A DNA stretch of 64,000 nucleotides from Streptomyces sp. B1I3 (GTDB taxonomy: Bacteria; Actinomycetota; Actinomycetes; Streptomycetales; Streptomycetaceae), in assembly GCF_030816615.1 (NCBI RefSeq), contig NZ_JAUSYD010000001.1:3928501-3992500 (forward strand), read 5' to 3'. Position 1 is the first letter of the stretch, and the number at the start of each line of letters is the position of its first letter. Positions 49,483 through 58,890 of the stretch are shown one piece after another. The notes beneath the pieces were generated by a model. It searched no databases, was not told where the DNA came from, and saw nothing but the letters and a program-made list of their open reading frames with translations. A program made the position numbers and the translations under genes.

Positions 49483-52400
49483 TCACGACCGCACCGCCAC
49501 CGATCGCGGCGCGCTCCCCGCGGCAGCACTCTGTTCCCGCACCACCTCCGGGCCGCACCCCGCTCCGGCCCCGCTCCGTCCGGTGCCGACGCGTTCCCGT
49601 TCGCGGTCCAGCATGCGCCGCAGCGGGCCTTCCTGGGCTGCCAGAGCGGCGTAGGCCCCCCGCTGCACCACTCCGCCCCCGTCCAGCACCAGGACCTCGT
49701 CCACAGCATCCAGTCCGGCCAGCCGGTGCGTGATCAGTACGGTGGTACGCCCCCTGGTGGCGTCCAGCAGGTCCGCGGTCAGGGCGTCGGCCGTCGCCAG
49801 GTCGAGGTGCTCCGCGGGCTCGTCCAGCACGAGCACGGGGAAGTCGGCCAGGAGCGCGCGGGCCAGCGCGAGCCGCTGCCGCTGGCCTCCGGAGAGCCGG
49901 GCACCGTGTTCGCCCACCAGGGTGTCGAGCCCGTCCGGCAGCGACTGCGTCCAGTCCCGCAGCCTGGCCCCGGCGAGGGCGTCCCACAGCTCCTCGTCCG
50001 TCGCCCCGACGCGGGCGAGCCGCAGGTTCTCGCGGATGGAGCTGTCGAAGACGTGGGCGTCCTGGGCACACAGCCCGACGAGCCCGCGCACCGCGTCCCC
50101 GTCCAGCTCCGCCGCCTCGACACCCCCGAGGTGGTAGCTCCCCTCCCGGGCGTCCAGGAAGCGGAGCAGGACCTGCGCAAGCGTCGTCTTCCCCGAACCG
50201 GACGGACCGACGACAGCCACCCGCCGGCCCGGGAGCAGAGTCAGATCGACGGAGTGGAGGGCGTCACGCTCCGCACCGTCGTACCGGGCCGACAGCCCCC
50301 GTACGACGAGTGGGAACGGCGCGTCGGGAGCCTCGGCCGGTGTGGCGGGCTCCTGCACCGGTACGGGAGCGTCCAGGACCTCATAAACCCGCTCCGCGCT
50401 GCGCCTGACCCGCTGGCGGTACTGGACCGCGAGCGGCAGACCCGTCACGGCTTCGAAGGCCGCGAGCGGAGTGAGGACCACGACGGCGAGCTCCACACCC
50501 GCCAGCCGCCCGTCGTACACCGCAGGCAGGGCGACGACCGCCGCGCCCACCACGGTGAGCCCGCAGATCAGCGCGGAGAGCCCGCCGCCGAGGGCGGTCG
50601 CGGTGGCGGCACGCGAGGCGATCCGGGTCAGCACCGCGTCGGCCGCGCGTACCCGCTCCTTGCGTGCGGGCAGCGCGCCCGCGACGGTCAGCTCGGCCGT
50701 TCCGCCGAGCAGGTCGGCGACCCGCACCGCCAGCGCGGCCCGTGCGGGCGACAGCCGGCGCTCCGCGTGCCGGGCGCAGGCGCCGGTCACCAGAGGCGCC
50801 CCCACACCCGCGAGGAGCAGCCCGGCGGCAAGGACCAGACCTGCCTGGGGGAGCAGCCAGCCGGTGAACCCCACGGCTCCCGCCCCGACCAGGAACGCGG
50901 TACCCACGGGCAGCAGCCAGCGCAGCCAGTAGTCCTGCAGCGCGTCCACGTCGGAGACGAGCCGGGACAGCAGGTCTCCGCGCCGCGTCGTCCGCAGGCC
51001 GGCGGGCGCGATGCGCTCGAGCCCGCGGTACACGGCCACCCTGAGCTCGGCGAGCATCCTGAGCACCGCGTCGTGGGACACGAGACGCTCGGCGTAACGG
51101 AACACCGCCCGGCCCATTCCGAAGGCGCGCGTCGCGGTGACGGCCACCATCAGGTACAGCACCGGGGGCTGCTCGGAGGCACGGGAGATCAGCCAGCCGG
51201 AGACCGCCATGAGACCGACGGACGACCCCACGGCCAGGCTGCCCAGCAGCAGTGCCAGGACCAGCTTCCCGTGCCGGGCCCCGGCGGCCTTCCGCGCCCG
51301 TGCGAACACCCGTCGGCCCGCACCCGAGGGCGCGTCCGCCGGTGCCCCGTACTCCCCCGCGTCCGTCGGCTCGCCCGGGGCCTGCGTACCCGGAGCGCTC
51401 CTGGGTTCAGGATCGATCACCGCGGGCACGGGCACCTGCGCCGGCCGGCCCCCGGCTTCCCGGGGCTCCAGCGACACCACCCGGTCAGCGACCGCCAGCA
51501 GAGCCGGCCGGTGAACGACCAGCAGGACGGTGCGCCCAGCCGCCAGCCGCCGTACGGCGTCGACGATGCCGGCCTCCGTCTCGCCGTCCAGACCCGCCGT
51601 CGGTTCGTCGAGCAGCAGCAGCGGCCGGTCGGCGAGGAAGGCCCGGGCCAGGGCCAGCCGTTGCCGCTGGCCTGCGGAAAGCCCGGCGCCGTCCTCGCCC
51701 AGCTCCGTTCCTGTTCCATCCGGCAGGGCGGCCACGAAGTCGTGCGCGCCTGCCTGCCGGAGTGCCGTCGCGACCGCGTCGTCGTCCGCCTCGGGGCGGG
51801 CCAGCCGTACGTTCTCCGCGATCGTTCCCGCGAAGAGATGGGGCCGCTGCGGCACCCAGGCGATCTGCTCGCGCCAACGTTCGGGGGAGAGGTCGCCCAG
51901 GTCCGTCCCACCGACCCGTACCTGCCCCTCGTCCGGCACCGCGAAGCCCAGGACCACGTCCAGCAGTGTGGACTTGCCGATACCGCTGGGCCCCACCAGG
52001 GCGACCGTCTCACCCGGCTCCACCACGAGGGAGGCCGTGTCCAGCGACGGAGCGAGGCGGCCCCGGTGCCTGACCGTCACGCCCTCCAGCTCCAGTCGCA
52101 GCGATGACGGTACTTCCTCGGTACCGGCAGCCCTGGGCTCTGTCTCCAGTACGGCGAAGATCTCCTCGGCAGCCGAGAGTCCTTCCGCTGCCGCGTGGTA
52201 CTGCGCCCCGACCTGACGGATCGGCAGGTAGGCCTCAGGCGCCAGAATCAGGACCACCAGTCCCGTGTACAGGTCGAGTTCACCGTGGACGAGCCGCATG
52301 CCGATCGTGACGGCGACCAGCGCGACGGAGAGGGTGGCGAGCAGTTCCAGGGCGAAGGACGAGAGGAACGCGATACGAAGGGTCTTCAGCGTGGCCCTGC

Positions 52401-53091
52401 GGTACTGCGAGGTGATGGTGCGGATGGACTCGGCCTGCGCCTTGGCCCGCCCGAACACCTTCAGGGTCGGGAGCCCGGCGACCACGTCGAGGAAGTGCCC
52501 GGACAACCGCGACAGGAGTTGCCACTGACGATCCATGCGGGACTGGGTGGCCCAGCCGATGAGGATCATGAAGAGCGGGATCAGTGGCAGCGTCACCACG
52601 ATGATCGCTGCCGACACCCAGTCCTCGGTGACGATTCTGGCCAGGACGGCCACCGGCACGACGACCGCGAGCCCGAGCTGGGGAAGGTAGCGGGAGAAGT
52701 AGTCGTCGAGAGCGTCGACACCCCGAGTGGCCAGAGCCACCACCGACCCGGTGCGCTGGGTGCTCAGCCAGTCGGGACCGAGAGCGGCAGCCCGCTCGAT
52801 GAGCCGGCCGCGCAGTTCGGACTTGACCGCCGCACTCGCCCGGTACGAGGCGAGTTCGGTCAGCCAGGCCACAAGGGCCCGTCCCGCTGCCACCGCTGCC
52901 AGCAGCATCAGCGGTGTGCGAAGCCCGGCGACGGTCAGCCCGTCCTCGAATCCGCCGACCACCACCTCCGCGAGGAGCATGGCCTGAGCGATCACCAGGG
53001 CCGCGCCGACCAGGCCGAGGGCCACCACGGCCGCCAGGAAGAAACGGGTGGCACGCGCATACCGGAGCAGGCGCGGGTCGATCGGTTTCAC
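49483..53091 (-). CDS. cydDC: Fused CydD-CydC thiol-reductant ABC exporter
   Basis: The 1202-aa protein is a tandem fusion. CydD (1-530) has six TM helices, Walker A GPSGIGKST and signature LSAGQRQRLALARAFL with Walker B LLLLDEPT. After a Pro/Ala linker, CydC (590-1170) has a second TMD, Walker A GPSGSGKTT, signature LSGGQRQRLALARALL and Walker B VLVLDEPAEHLD. It exports glutathione/cysteine-type thiols and is needed for cytochrome bd assembly. The start codon is GTG at the centre of a perfect parS palindrome. Fusion is common in Streptomyces. Same strand as cydAB. Confidence 0.95.
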   Translation of the reverse strand: MKPIDPRLLRYARATRFFLAAVVALGLVGAALVIAQAMLLAEVVVGGFEDGLTVAGLRTPLMLLAAVAAGRALVAWLTELASYRASAAVKSELRGRLIERAAALGPDWLSTQRTGSVVALATRGVDALDDYFSRYLPQLGLAVVVPVAVLARIVTEDWVSAAIIVVTLPLIPLFMILIGWATQSRMDRQWQLLSRLSGHFLDVVAGLPTLKVFGRAKAQAESIRTITSQYRRATLKTLRIAFLSSFALELLATLSVALVAVTIGMRLVHGELDLYTGLVVLILAPEAYLPIRQVGAQYHAAAEGLSAAEEIFAVLETEPRAAGTEEVPSSLRLELEGVTVRHRGRLAPSLDTASLVVEPGETVALVGPSGIGKSTLLDVVLGFAVPDEGQVRVGGTDLGDLSPERWREQIAWVPQRPHLFAGTIAENVRLARPEADDDAVATALRQAGAHDFVAALPDGTGTELGEDGAGLSAGQRQRLALARAFLADRPLLLLDEPTAGLDGETEAGIVDAVRRLAAGRTVLLVVHRPALLAVADRVVSLEPREAGGRPAQVPVPAVIDPEPRSAPGTQAPGEPTDAGEYGAPADAPSGAGRRVFARARKAAGARHGKLVLALLLGSLAVGSSVGLMAVSGWLISRASEQPPVLYLMVAVTATRAFGMGRAVFRYAERLVSHDAVLRMLAELRVAVYRGLERIAPAGLRTTRRGDLLSRLVSDVDALQDYWLRWLLPVGTAFLVGAGAVGFTGWLLPQAGLVLAAGLLLAGVGAPLVTGACARHAERRLSPARAALAVRVADLLGGTAELTVAGALPARKERVRAADAVLTRIASRAATATALGGGLSALICGLTVVGAAVVALPAVYDGRLAGVELAVVVLTPLAAFEAVTGLPLAVQYRQRVRRSAERVYEVLDAPVPVQEPATPAEAPDAPFPLVVRGLSARYDGAERDALHSVDLTLLPGRRVAVVGPSGSGKTTLAQVLLRFLDAREGSYHLGGVEAAELDGDAVRGLVGLCAQDAHVFDSSIRENLRLARVGATDEELWDALAGARLRDWTQSLPDGLDTLVGEHGARLSGGQRQRLALARALLADFPVLVLDEPAEHLDLATADALTADLLDATRGRTTVLITHRLAGLDAVDEVLVLDGGGVVQRGAYAALAAQEGPLRRMLDRERERVGTGRSGAGAGCGPEVVREQSAAAGSAPRSVAVRS

Positions 53092-53098
53092 GTGAAAC
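53085..53098. promoter_or_regulatory. parS site (ParB binding)
   Basis: GTTTCACGTGAAAC is the exact Streptomyces parS core. It covers the GTG start and first codons of cydDC. ParB loading here would help chromosome segregation and could also affect cydDC expression. parS sites cluster near oriC. Confidence 0.88.
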
Positions 53099-53139
53099 AG
53101 CTCCCCAGAGTGCTCATGTGGTCAATCCGCCGGGTGCGT

Positions 53140-54150
53140 TCAGTGGGTGGAGTGCGCGTCGGCTATGTGCTGCGTACCGATGCGCTTGCGGAACACCCAG
53201 TAGGTCCATCCCTGGTAGAGCAGGACCACCGGGGTGGCGATGCCCGCGCACCACGTCATGATCTTGAGGGTGTAGGGACTGGACGACGCATTGGTGACCG
53301 TGAGATTCCAGGCGTCGTTCAGCGAGGACGGCATCACGTTCGGGAAGAGTGTGAGGAAGAGCATCGCGACCGACGCCGCGATGGTCACCCCGGACAGCGC
53401 GAACGACCAGCCCTCGCGACCCAGTGCGATGGCACCGATCGCTGCCGCCAGCGACACCGCGGCGACGACCAGTGCCAGCAGGCTCAAGCCGTCGCCGTTG
53501 TCGGCCTGGGTCCGGATGAGGAAGGCCAGGGCGAGCACGGCCGCGACGGGACCGGTCTTCAGCGCCAGCTTGCGCGCCCGCTCCCGGATGTCCCCGACGG
53601 TCTTGAGCGCGGCGAAGACCGCGCCGTGGAAGGTGAACAGGAACAGCGTGACCAGACCGCCCAGGAGGGCGTACGGGTTGAGCAGGTCCCCCACGTTGCC
53701 GACGTACTCCATGTCCGCGTCTATCTTCACGCCGCGGACGATATTGCCGAAGGCCACCCCCCAGAGCACGGCAGGGATGAGCGAGGTCCAGAAGATCGCG
53801 TGTTCCCAGTTGGTCTGCCAGCGCTCCTCGGGCCGCTTGGCGCGGTACTCGAAGGCCACACCGCGCACGATCAGGCAGAAGAGGATGAGCAGCAGCGGCA
53901 GGTAGAAGCCGGAGAAGAGCGTGGCGTACCACTCCGGGAAGGCCGCGAAGGTCGCACCGCCGGCGCTGAGCAGCCACACTTCGTTCCCGTCCCAGACGGG
54001 CCCGATCGTGTTGATCAGGACCCGCCGCTCCTTGCGGTCACGCGCCAGCAGCTTGGTGAGGACGCCGATGCCGAAGTCGAATCCCTCCAGAAAGAAGTAG
54101 CCAATCCACAGGACGGCGATGAGCACGAACCAGACGTCGTGGAGTTCCAT
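53140..54150 (-). CDS. cydB: Cytochrome bd oxidase subunit II
   Basis: The 336-aa protein has eight or nine TM helices. CydB features are VWFVLIAVLWIGYFFLEGFDFGIG, GPVWDGNEVWLLSAGGATFAAFPEWYA and WEHAIFWTSLIPAVLWGVAFGN. It forms the quinol oxidase with CydA. Encoded 18 bp after cydA and 48 bp before cydDC. Confidence 0.96.
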   Translation of the reverse strand: MELHDVWFVLIAVLWIGYFFLEGFDFGIGVLTKLLARDRKERRVLINTIGPVWDGNEVWLLSAGGATFAAFPEWYATLFSGFYLPLLLILFCLIVRGVAFEYRAKRPEERWQTNWEHAIFWTSLIPAVLWGVAFGNIVRGVKIDADMEYVGNVGDLLNPYALLGGLVTLFLFTFHGAVFAALKTVGDIRERARKLALKTGPVAAVLALAFLIRTQADNGDGLSLLALVVAAVSLAAAIGAIALGREGWSFALSGVTIAASVAMLFLTLFPNVMPSSLNDAWNLTVTNASSSPYTLKIMTWCAGIATPVVLLYQGWTYWVFRKRIGTQHIADAHSTH

Positions 54151-54168
54151 CTCTCAGCTCCGCTGCTC

Positions 54169-55677
54169 TCAGTAGGAGAAGGCCATCGGCCGGTCGGCGT
54201 CCTGGTCATGGCCGCCGATCCTGGTGGGTGGGTTCAGGTCGGCCTCGGTGAGCTCGGGCGGTCCGGCCTTGACGTACTTCAGGAGCAGCCTCACCTCGAT
54301 CACTGCCAGCACCGCGTACAGAGCGGTGAAGACGATCAACGAGGTGATGACCTCGCCCTGTGATACGCCGGGGGAGACCGCGTCCCGGGTCTGGAACACC
54401 CCGTAGACCACCCAGGGCTGGCGGCCCGTCTCGGTGAAGATCCAGCCCCACGAGTTGGCGATCAGAGGGAAGAGCATGGTCCAGAGGGCGGTGATCCAGT
54501 AGAGCCTGGTGAGCTTCGGGCTCAGCGCCGAGTTCCTGAAGAGCACCAGATGCGGCACTTCGTCCTCACCGGTACGCAACGCCGGCGGCAGCATGAACCT
54601 CTTGCGCGTCAGCCACAGACCCAGCATGCCGAGCGTGAAGGACGCCATTCCGAAGCCGATCATCCAGCGGAAGCTCCAGAAGGCCACCGGGATGTTGGGC
54701 CGGTAGTCGCCCGGGCCGTACTTCTCCTGCTCGGCCTTGTTGATGTCGTTGATGCCGGGGATGTACGAGGTGAAGGTGTCGTCCGCGAGGAAGGACAGCA
54801 CTCCGGGGATCGAGATCTCCACGGTGTTGTGTCCCTCGGCGACGTCTCCTACCGCGAAGAGGGAGAAGGGCGCTCCGTCCTCGCCCTCCCACAGGGCCTC
54901 GGCCGCTGCCATCTTCATGGGCTGCTGCTTGAACATCACCTTGCCGAGCACGTCGCCGCTGACGGCGGTGAGCATTCCGGCGACCACCACGGTGACCAGC
55001 CCGAGCCGGAGCGAGGTCCGCATCACCCGGATGTGCTTCCTGCGCGCCAGGTGGAAGGCGGCGATGCCCACCATGAAGGCGCCGCCGACGAGGAAGGCCG
55101 CCGTGATCGTGTGGAAGAACTGGGCGAGCGCCGTGTTCTGGGTGAGCACGTGCCAGAAGTCCGTGAGCTCGGCACGGCCGCGCTTCTCGTTGATGCGGTA
55201 CCCGACCGGGTGCTGCATCCAGGAGTTGGCCGCCAGGATGAAGAACGTCGACAGGACGGTGCCGATGGAGACCATCCATATGCAGGCGAGGTGGATCTTC
55301 TTCGGCAGCTTGTCCCAGCCGAAGATCCACAGCCCGATGAAGGTGGACTCGAAGAAGAACGCGATCAGCGCCTCGAAAGCGAGCGGGGCACCGAAGACGT
55401 CACCGACGAACCGCGAGTAGTCGGACCAGTTCATGCCGAACTGGAACTCCTGCACGATGCCGGTGACCACGCCCATGGCGATGTTGATCAGGAACAGCTT
55501 GCCCCAGAACTTCGTGGCCCTGAGGTACTTCTCGTTGTCCGTGCGCACCCAGGCGGTCTGCAGCCCCGCGGTGAGCGCTGCGAGGGAAATCGTCAGTGGG
55601 ACGAACAGGAAGTGGTAGACGGTGGTGATGCCGAACTGCCATCGCGCCAGGGTCTCTGGTGCCAGAGCTAGGTTCAC
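54169..55677 (-). CDS. cydA: Cytochrome bd oxidase subunit I
   Basis: The 502-aa protein begins at GTG 55677 with AAGGAG 7-8 nt upstream, giving MNLALAPETLARWQFGITTVYHFLFVPLTIS. The axial heme ligand His in VYHFLFV, GRQPWVVYGVFQTRDAVSP (a short Q-loop type) and EALIAFFFESTFIGLWIFGWDKLPKK are all present. It oxidises menaquinol and reduces oxygen under low oxygen. A Rex operator lies 85 bp upstream. Confidence 0.96.
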   Translation of the reverse strand: MNLALAPETLARWQFGITTVYHFLFVPLTISLAALTAGLQTAWVRTDNEKYLRATKFWGKLFLINIAMGVVTGIVQEFQFGMNWSDYSRFVGDVFGAPLAFEALIAFFFESTFIGLWIFGWDKLPKKIHLACIWMVSIGTVLSTFFILAANSWMQHPVGYRINEKRGRAELTDFWHVLTQNTALAQFFHTITAAFLVGGAFMVGIAAFHLARRKHIRVMRTSLRLGLVTVVVAGMLTAVSGDVLGKVMFKQQPMKMAAAEALWEGEDGAPFSLFAVGDVAEGHNTVEISIPGVLSFLADDTFTSYIPGINDINKAEQEKYGPGDYRPNIPVAFWSFRWMIGFGMASFTLGMLGLWLTRKRFMLPPALRTGEDEVPHLVLFRNSALSPKLTRLYWITALWTMLFPLIANSWGWIFTETGRQPWVVYGVFQTRDAVSPGVSQGEVITSLIVFTALYAVLAVIEVRLLLKYVKAGPPELTEADLNPPTRIGGHDQDADRPMAFSY

Positions 55678-55761
55678 GCCCTTTTCTCCTTGCGTCGCCG
55701 TGATCACAGCCGCAGCCCGCCCGTCCAATCCCACCGATCATGGGAGGAAACGGGACGCGCT

Positions 55762-55777
55762 TGTGAACGCGTTCACA
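55762..55777. promoter_or_regulatory. Rex operator (ROP) of the cyd operon
   Basis: TGTGAACGCGTTCACA is identical to the described Streptomyces Rex-binding palindrome. Rex senses NADH/NAD and represses cydABCD when NADH is low. A half site (TTCACAAG) follows directly. Confidence 0.93.
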
Positions 55778-55922
55778 TTCACAAGCAATTATGGCGCACG
55801 TACTTTCGAGCGTGTCGACGGGGGGTGGTTTTCGGCCGGACGGCGAGCCGGACCCCCACCGGCCGGCAGACGTGACGCGACCGCACAGGCTGCGGGACCC
55901 CGGCCGGAAGCGGCCGGACACC

Positions 55923-55953
55923 GCCTCACCGGGCCCGCCGGGCCCGGTGAGGC
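55923..55953. terminator. Terminator A between hisC and cydA
   Basis: GCCTCACCGGGCCC and GGGCCCGGTGAGGC form a perfect 14-bp stem around GCC. It stops hisC read-through into the cyd promoter. Confidence 0.75.
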
Positions 55954-55964
55954 AGCACGGAGAC

Positions 55965-56009
55965 GCCGGTGGCCCCCGACCTCAGCCATCGAGGTCGGGG
56001 GCCACCGGC
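55965..56009. terminator. Terminator B between hisC and cydA
   Basis: GCCGGTGGCCCCCGACCTC and its exact complement form a 19-bp stem with an AGCCATC loop, 53 bp after the hisC stop. It is tandem with terminator A. Confidence 0.8.
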
Positions 56010-56061
56010 GGACGCACGGGCCGGAACCGGCGCCGTTCCCGCCCCGCGGGGGTGACCGCGC

Positions 56062-57144
56062 CTACAGCCCCTCCCGGTACGACGCCGCCACCTGGAGGAA
56101 CACGTCGTTCGCCTCGGTCTCCCCGATCGTGACCCGCACACCCTCGCCCGCGAACGGCCGGATCACCACGCCTGCCCGCTCACACACCGCGGCGAAGTCC
56201 GACGTGCGGTCCCCGAGCCGCAGCCAGACGAAGTTGGCCTGGGAGTCGGGGACGGTCCAGCCCTGCCCTACCAGCCCCTCGTGGACACGGATGCGTTCAC
56301 AGACCAGCGAGCCGACCCGCCCCAGCAGCTCGTCCTCCTGGCGCAGCGAGGCGACCGCGGCGTCCTGGGCGACCTGGCTGACACCGAAGGGCACTGCCGT
56401 CTTGCGCAGCGCCTCCGCCACCGGTTCGTGCGCCACCGCGAAGCCGACCCGCAGGCCGGCCAGCCCGTACGCCTTGGAGAAGGTCCGGAGCACCGCCACG
56501 TTGGGCCGGTCCCGGTAGAGCTCGATGCCGTCCGGCACCTCGGGGTCCCGGACGAATTCCTTGTACGCCTCGTCGAGCACCACCAGCACGTCTCCCGGCA
56601 CCCGGTCCAGGAACCGTTCCAGCTCCGCCCTGCGCACCGCCGTCCCGGTCGGGTTGTTCGGGTTGCAGACGAAGATCAGCCGCGTGCGGCCGGTGATCGC
56701 CTCGGCCATGGCGTCGAGGTCGTGCACGTCTCCGTCGGTCAGGGGCACCTTGACCGACGTGGCACCGCTGACCTGGGTGATGATCGGGTAGGCCTCGAAG
56801 GAGCGCCAGGCGTAGATGACCTCGTCACCAGGGCCCGACGTCGCCTGGAGCAACTGCTGAGCGACCCCGACCGAGCCGGTGCCGGTGGCCAGGTGGGAGA
56901 CCGGCACACCGAATCGGTCGGACAGCTCGTTCACCAGGCCGGTGCAGGCCGTGTCCGGATACCTGTTGAAATGCGCGGCCGCGGCGAGCGCCGATTCCAT
57001 CACGCCCGGCAACGGGGGATACGGGTTCTCGTTGGAGGACAGCTTGAAGGCAACCGGTCCGTCCGCTGCCGCCGCCGGCTTCCCCGGTACGTACACAGGG
57101 ACGCCGTCCAGCTCGGCGCGCAACTTGGGGCTCGTCTCGCTCAC
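56062..57144 (-). CDS. hisC: Histidinol-phosphate aminotransferase (PLP)
   Basis: The 360-aa fold-type I aminotransferase has KLSSNENPYPPLPGV, the PLP contacts FVCNPNNPTGT and VVLDEAYKEF, the Schiff-base Lys in RTFSKAYGLAGLRVG, and the Arg-bearing GVVIRPF. It is a stand-alone copy outside a his operon, so an aromatic aminotransferase (Pat-like) role is also possible. Confidence 0.92.
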   Translation of the reverse strand: MSETSPKLRAELDGVPVYVPGKPAAAADGPVAFKLSSNENPYPPLPGVMESALAAAAHFNRYPDTACTGLVNELSDRFGVPVSHLATGTGSVGVAQQLLQATSGPGDEVIYAWRSFEAYPIITQVSGATSVKVPLTDGDVHDLDAMAEAITGRTRLIFVCNPNNPTGTAVRRAELERFLDRVPGDVLVVLDEAYKEFVRDPEVPDGIELYRDRPNVAVLRTFSKAYGLAGLRVGFAVAHEPVAEALRKTAVPFGVSQVAQDAAVASLRQEDELLGRVGSLVCERIRVHEGLVGQGWTVPDSQANFVWLRLGDRTSDFAAVCERAGVVIRPFAGEGVRVTIGETEANDVFLQVAASYREGL

Positions 57145-57603
57145 CGTAGGTCCTCCTTGACCATCCGCTCACATCAATACTGCTTACCTTATGAGGATTG
57201 GGCCTCTCTGCGAACGGCCCCGCCCGAATCGCCCCCGCCCGCGACGGTCCGGCCCGGAGGCAGGCCGCCACCGCGGGCCGGAGCCGCCCGAGGGAGCACC
57301 CGACGGAGCCGCCCGACGGGTGCCGCGGCCCGCCGGGAGGAGGGGGAGCGCCGGGGCCACCGACGCACGCCGGTGGCTCACGCCCTGGCGCGCGTCCCCC
57401 GTAGAGGTGAGTTGAGACCTCTACGAGACATGGACCATTCGGCAGGTACGTGCGCACGGGGACCGGCCACATGCATGCCAGATCCCCTAAGTACCTTTAT
57501 TTGCGCGGCATTTGGTCCCCTACGGCCTTGCAGAAACGTGCCTGTCAACGTGTGCATATGCGTCCGGCCCGACCCACCCTCCGAGCCCTACTATCGGCTC
57601 GCT
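57145..57603. other. Intergenic region with one inverted repeat
   Basis: The only clear structure is GTAGAGGT-(8)-ACCTCTAC at 57401-57424, an operator- or hairpin-like repeat 180 bp before the LacI gene. Otherwise no gene is seen in this 459-bp divergent promoter region. Confidence 0.5.
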
Positions 57604-58716
57604 ATGACAGCAGCAGGGAAGCACCAGGTGAGCCGGGCACAGACGCCCCGGCGCAATGGTCGGCCGGGACGGGCGGGCATCCGGGATGTGGCCGCCGCAG
57701 CCGGGGTCTCCATCACGACCGTCTCCGACGCGCTCAACGGCAAGGGCAGGCTCCCGGACGCCACCCGCCGCCATGTCCGCGAGGTCGCCGAACGGCTGGG
57801 CTACCGCCCGTCCGCCGCGGCCCGAACCCTCCGTACCGGCAGGTCAGGGCTCATCGGCCTGACCGTGACCACGTACGGGGATGAACCTTTCACCTTCACC
57901 GAGTTCGCGTACTTCGCGGAGATGGCGAGAGCCGCCACCTCGGCGGCGCTCGCCCGCGGCTACGCCCTCGTCATCCTGCCCGCGACGTCGCGGCACGACG
58001 TCTGGTCCAACGTCGCCCTCGACGGGACCGTGGTCATCGACCCCTCGGATCAGGACCCGGTGGTCACCGAGCTCGTACGCCAGGGACTGCCCGTCGTGTC
58101 GGACGGCCGGCCCGCCGGGACGCTGCCGGTCACGGCCTGGGTCGACAACGATCACCGGGCAGCCGTGCTCGATCTCCTCGACCATCTGGCCGCGGCAGGC
58201 GCCCGGCGCATCGGCCTGCTGACCGGCACCACCACCGACACGTACACCCGTCTCTCCACCACCGCCTACCTCCATTGGTGCGAGCGGGTCGGCCAGGACC
58301 CTGTGTACGAGTCCTATCCGGCTCATGACCCCTGCGCGGGCGCCGTCGCCGCCGACCGCCTCCTCGCCCGGCCCGACCGCCCCGACGCGGTGTACGGCCT
58401 CTTCGACCCCAACGGGACCGATCTGCTCGCCGCAGCCCGCCGCTACGGCTTACGGGTCCCCGAGGACCTGCTCCTGGTCTGCTGCAGCGAGTCCACCGTG
58501 TACGCGGCGACCGAACCACCCATCACGACGCTCTCCCTCAAGCCGCGAAGGATCGGCACGGCAGTCGTGCAGCTCCTCATCGACGCCATCGAAGGGGTCG
58601 AACACGACGGTCCCCTGGAGCAGGTGATACCGACGGAACTCATCGTCCGGACGTCCTCGCAGCGGCGTCCGCCCCGCACCACGGTCAGCGCTCCTCGCTC
58701 GCCCGCCGGGGATTGA
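57604..58716 (+). CDS. LacI-family transcriptional regulator
   Basis: The 370-aa protein has an N-terminal HTH (GIRDVAAAAGVSITTVSDALNGKGRLPDATRRHV, about 22-56). A hinge with GYRPSAAARTLRTGRSGLIG and a periplasmic-binding-like effector domain follow (ending VPEDLLLVCCSESTVYAATEPPITTLSLKPRRIG). No transporter or sugar gene is adjacent, so the ligand is unknown. Confidence 0.92.
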   Translation: MTAAGKHQVSRAQTPRRNGRPGRAGIRDVAAAAGVSITTVSDALNGKGRLPDATRRHVREVAERLGYRPSAAARTLRTGRSGLIGLTVTTYGDEPFTFTEFAYFAEMARAATSAALARGYALVILPATSRHDVWSNVALDGTVVIDPSDQDPVVTELVRQGLPVVSDGRPAGTLPVTAWVDNDHRAAVLDLLDHLAAAGARRIGLLTGTTTDTYTRLSTTAYLHWCERVGQDPVYESYPAHDPCAGAVAADRLLARPDRPDAVYGLFDPNGTDLLAAARRYGLRVPEDLLLVCCSESTVYAATEPPITTLSLKPRRIGTAVVQLLIDAIEGVEHDGPLEQVIPTELIVRTSSQRRPPRTTVSAPRSPAGD

Positions 58717-58890
58717 TCGCCTCAATCCGGACCAAACGGTCGGTGAACCACGTGTCGGCGCGGATTCACCACCCCTGGTGCGACACACAGCACGATCCGC
58801 ATTCCTATGATGGGCGCACGACACCGCGGACCACCCCTACCAGGCAGGGCCCGTCAGGTGTACGGCGGCGCAACGGTGGTGGAGGGGTCG

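Noticed and set aside
49312..52107. 931-codon plus-strand frame antisense to cydDC
   Set aside because: Composition is Arg/Gly/His/Gln-rich without any domain, and cydDC on the other strand is unambiguous.
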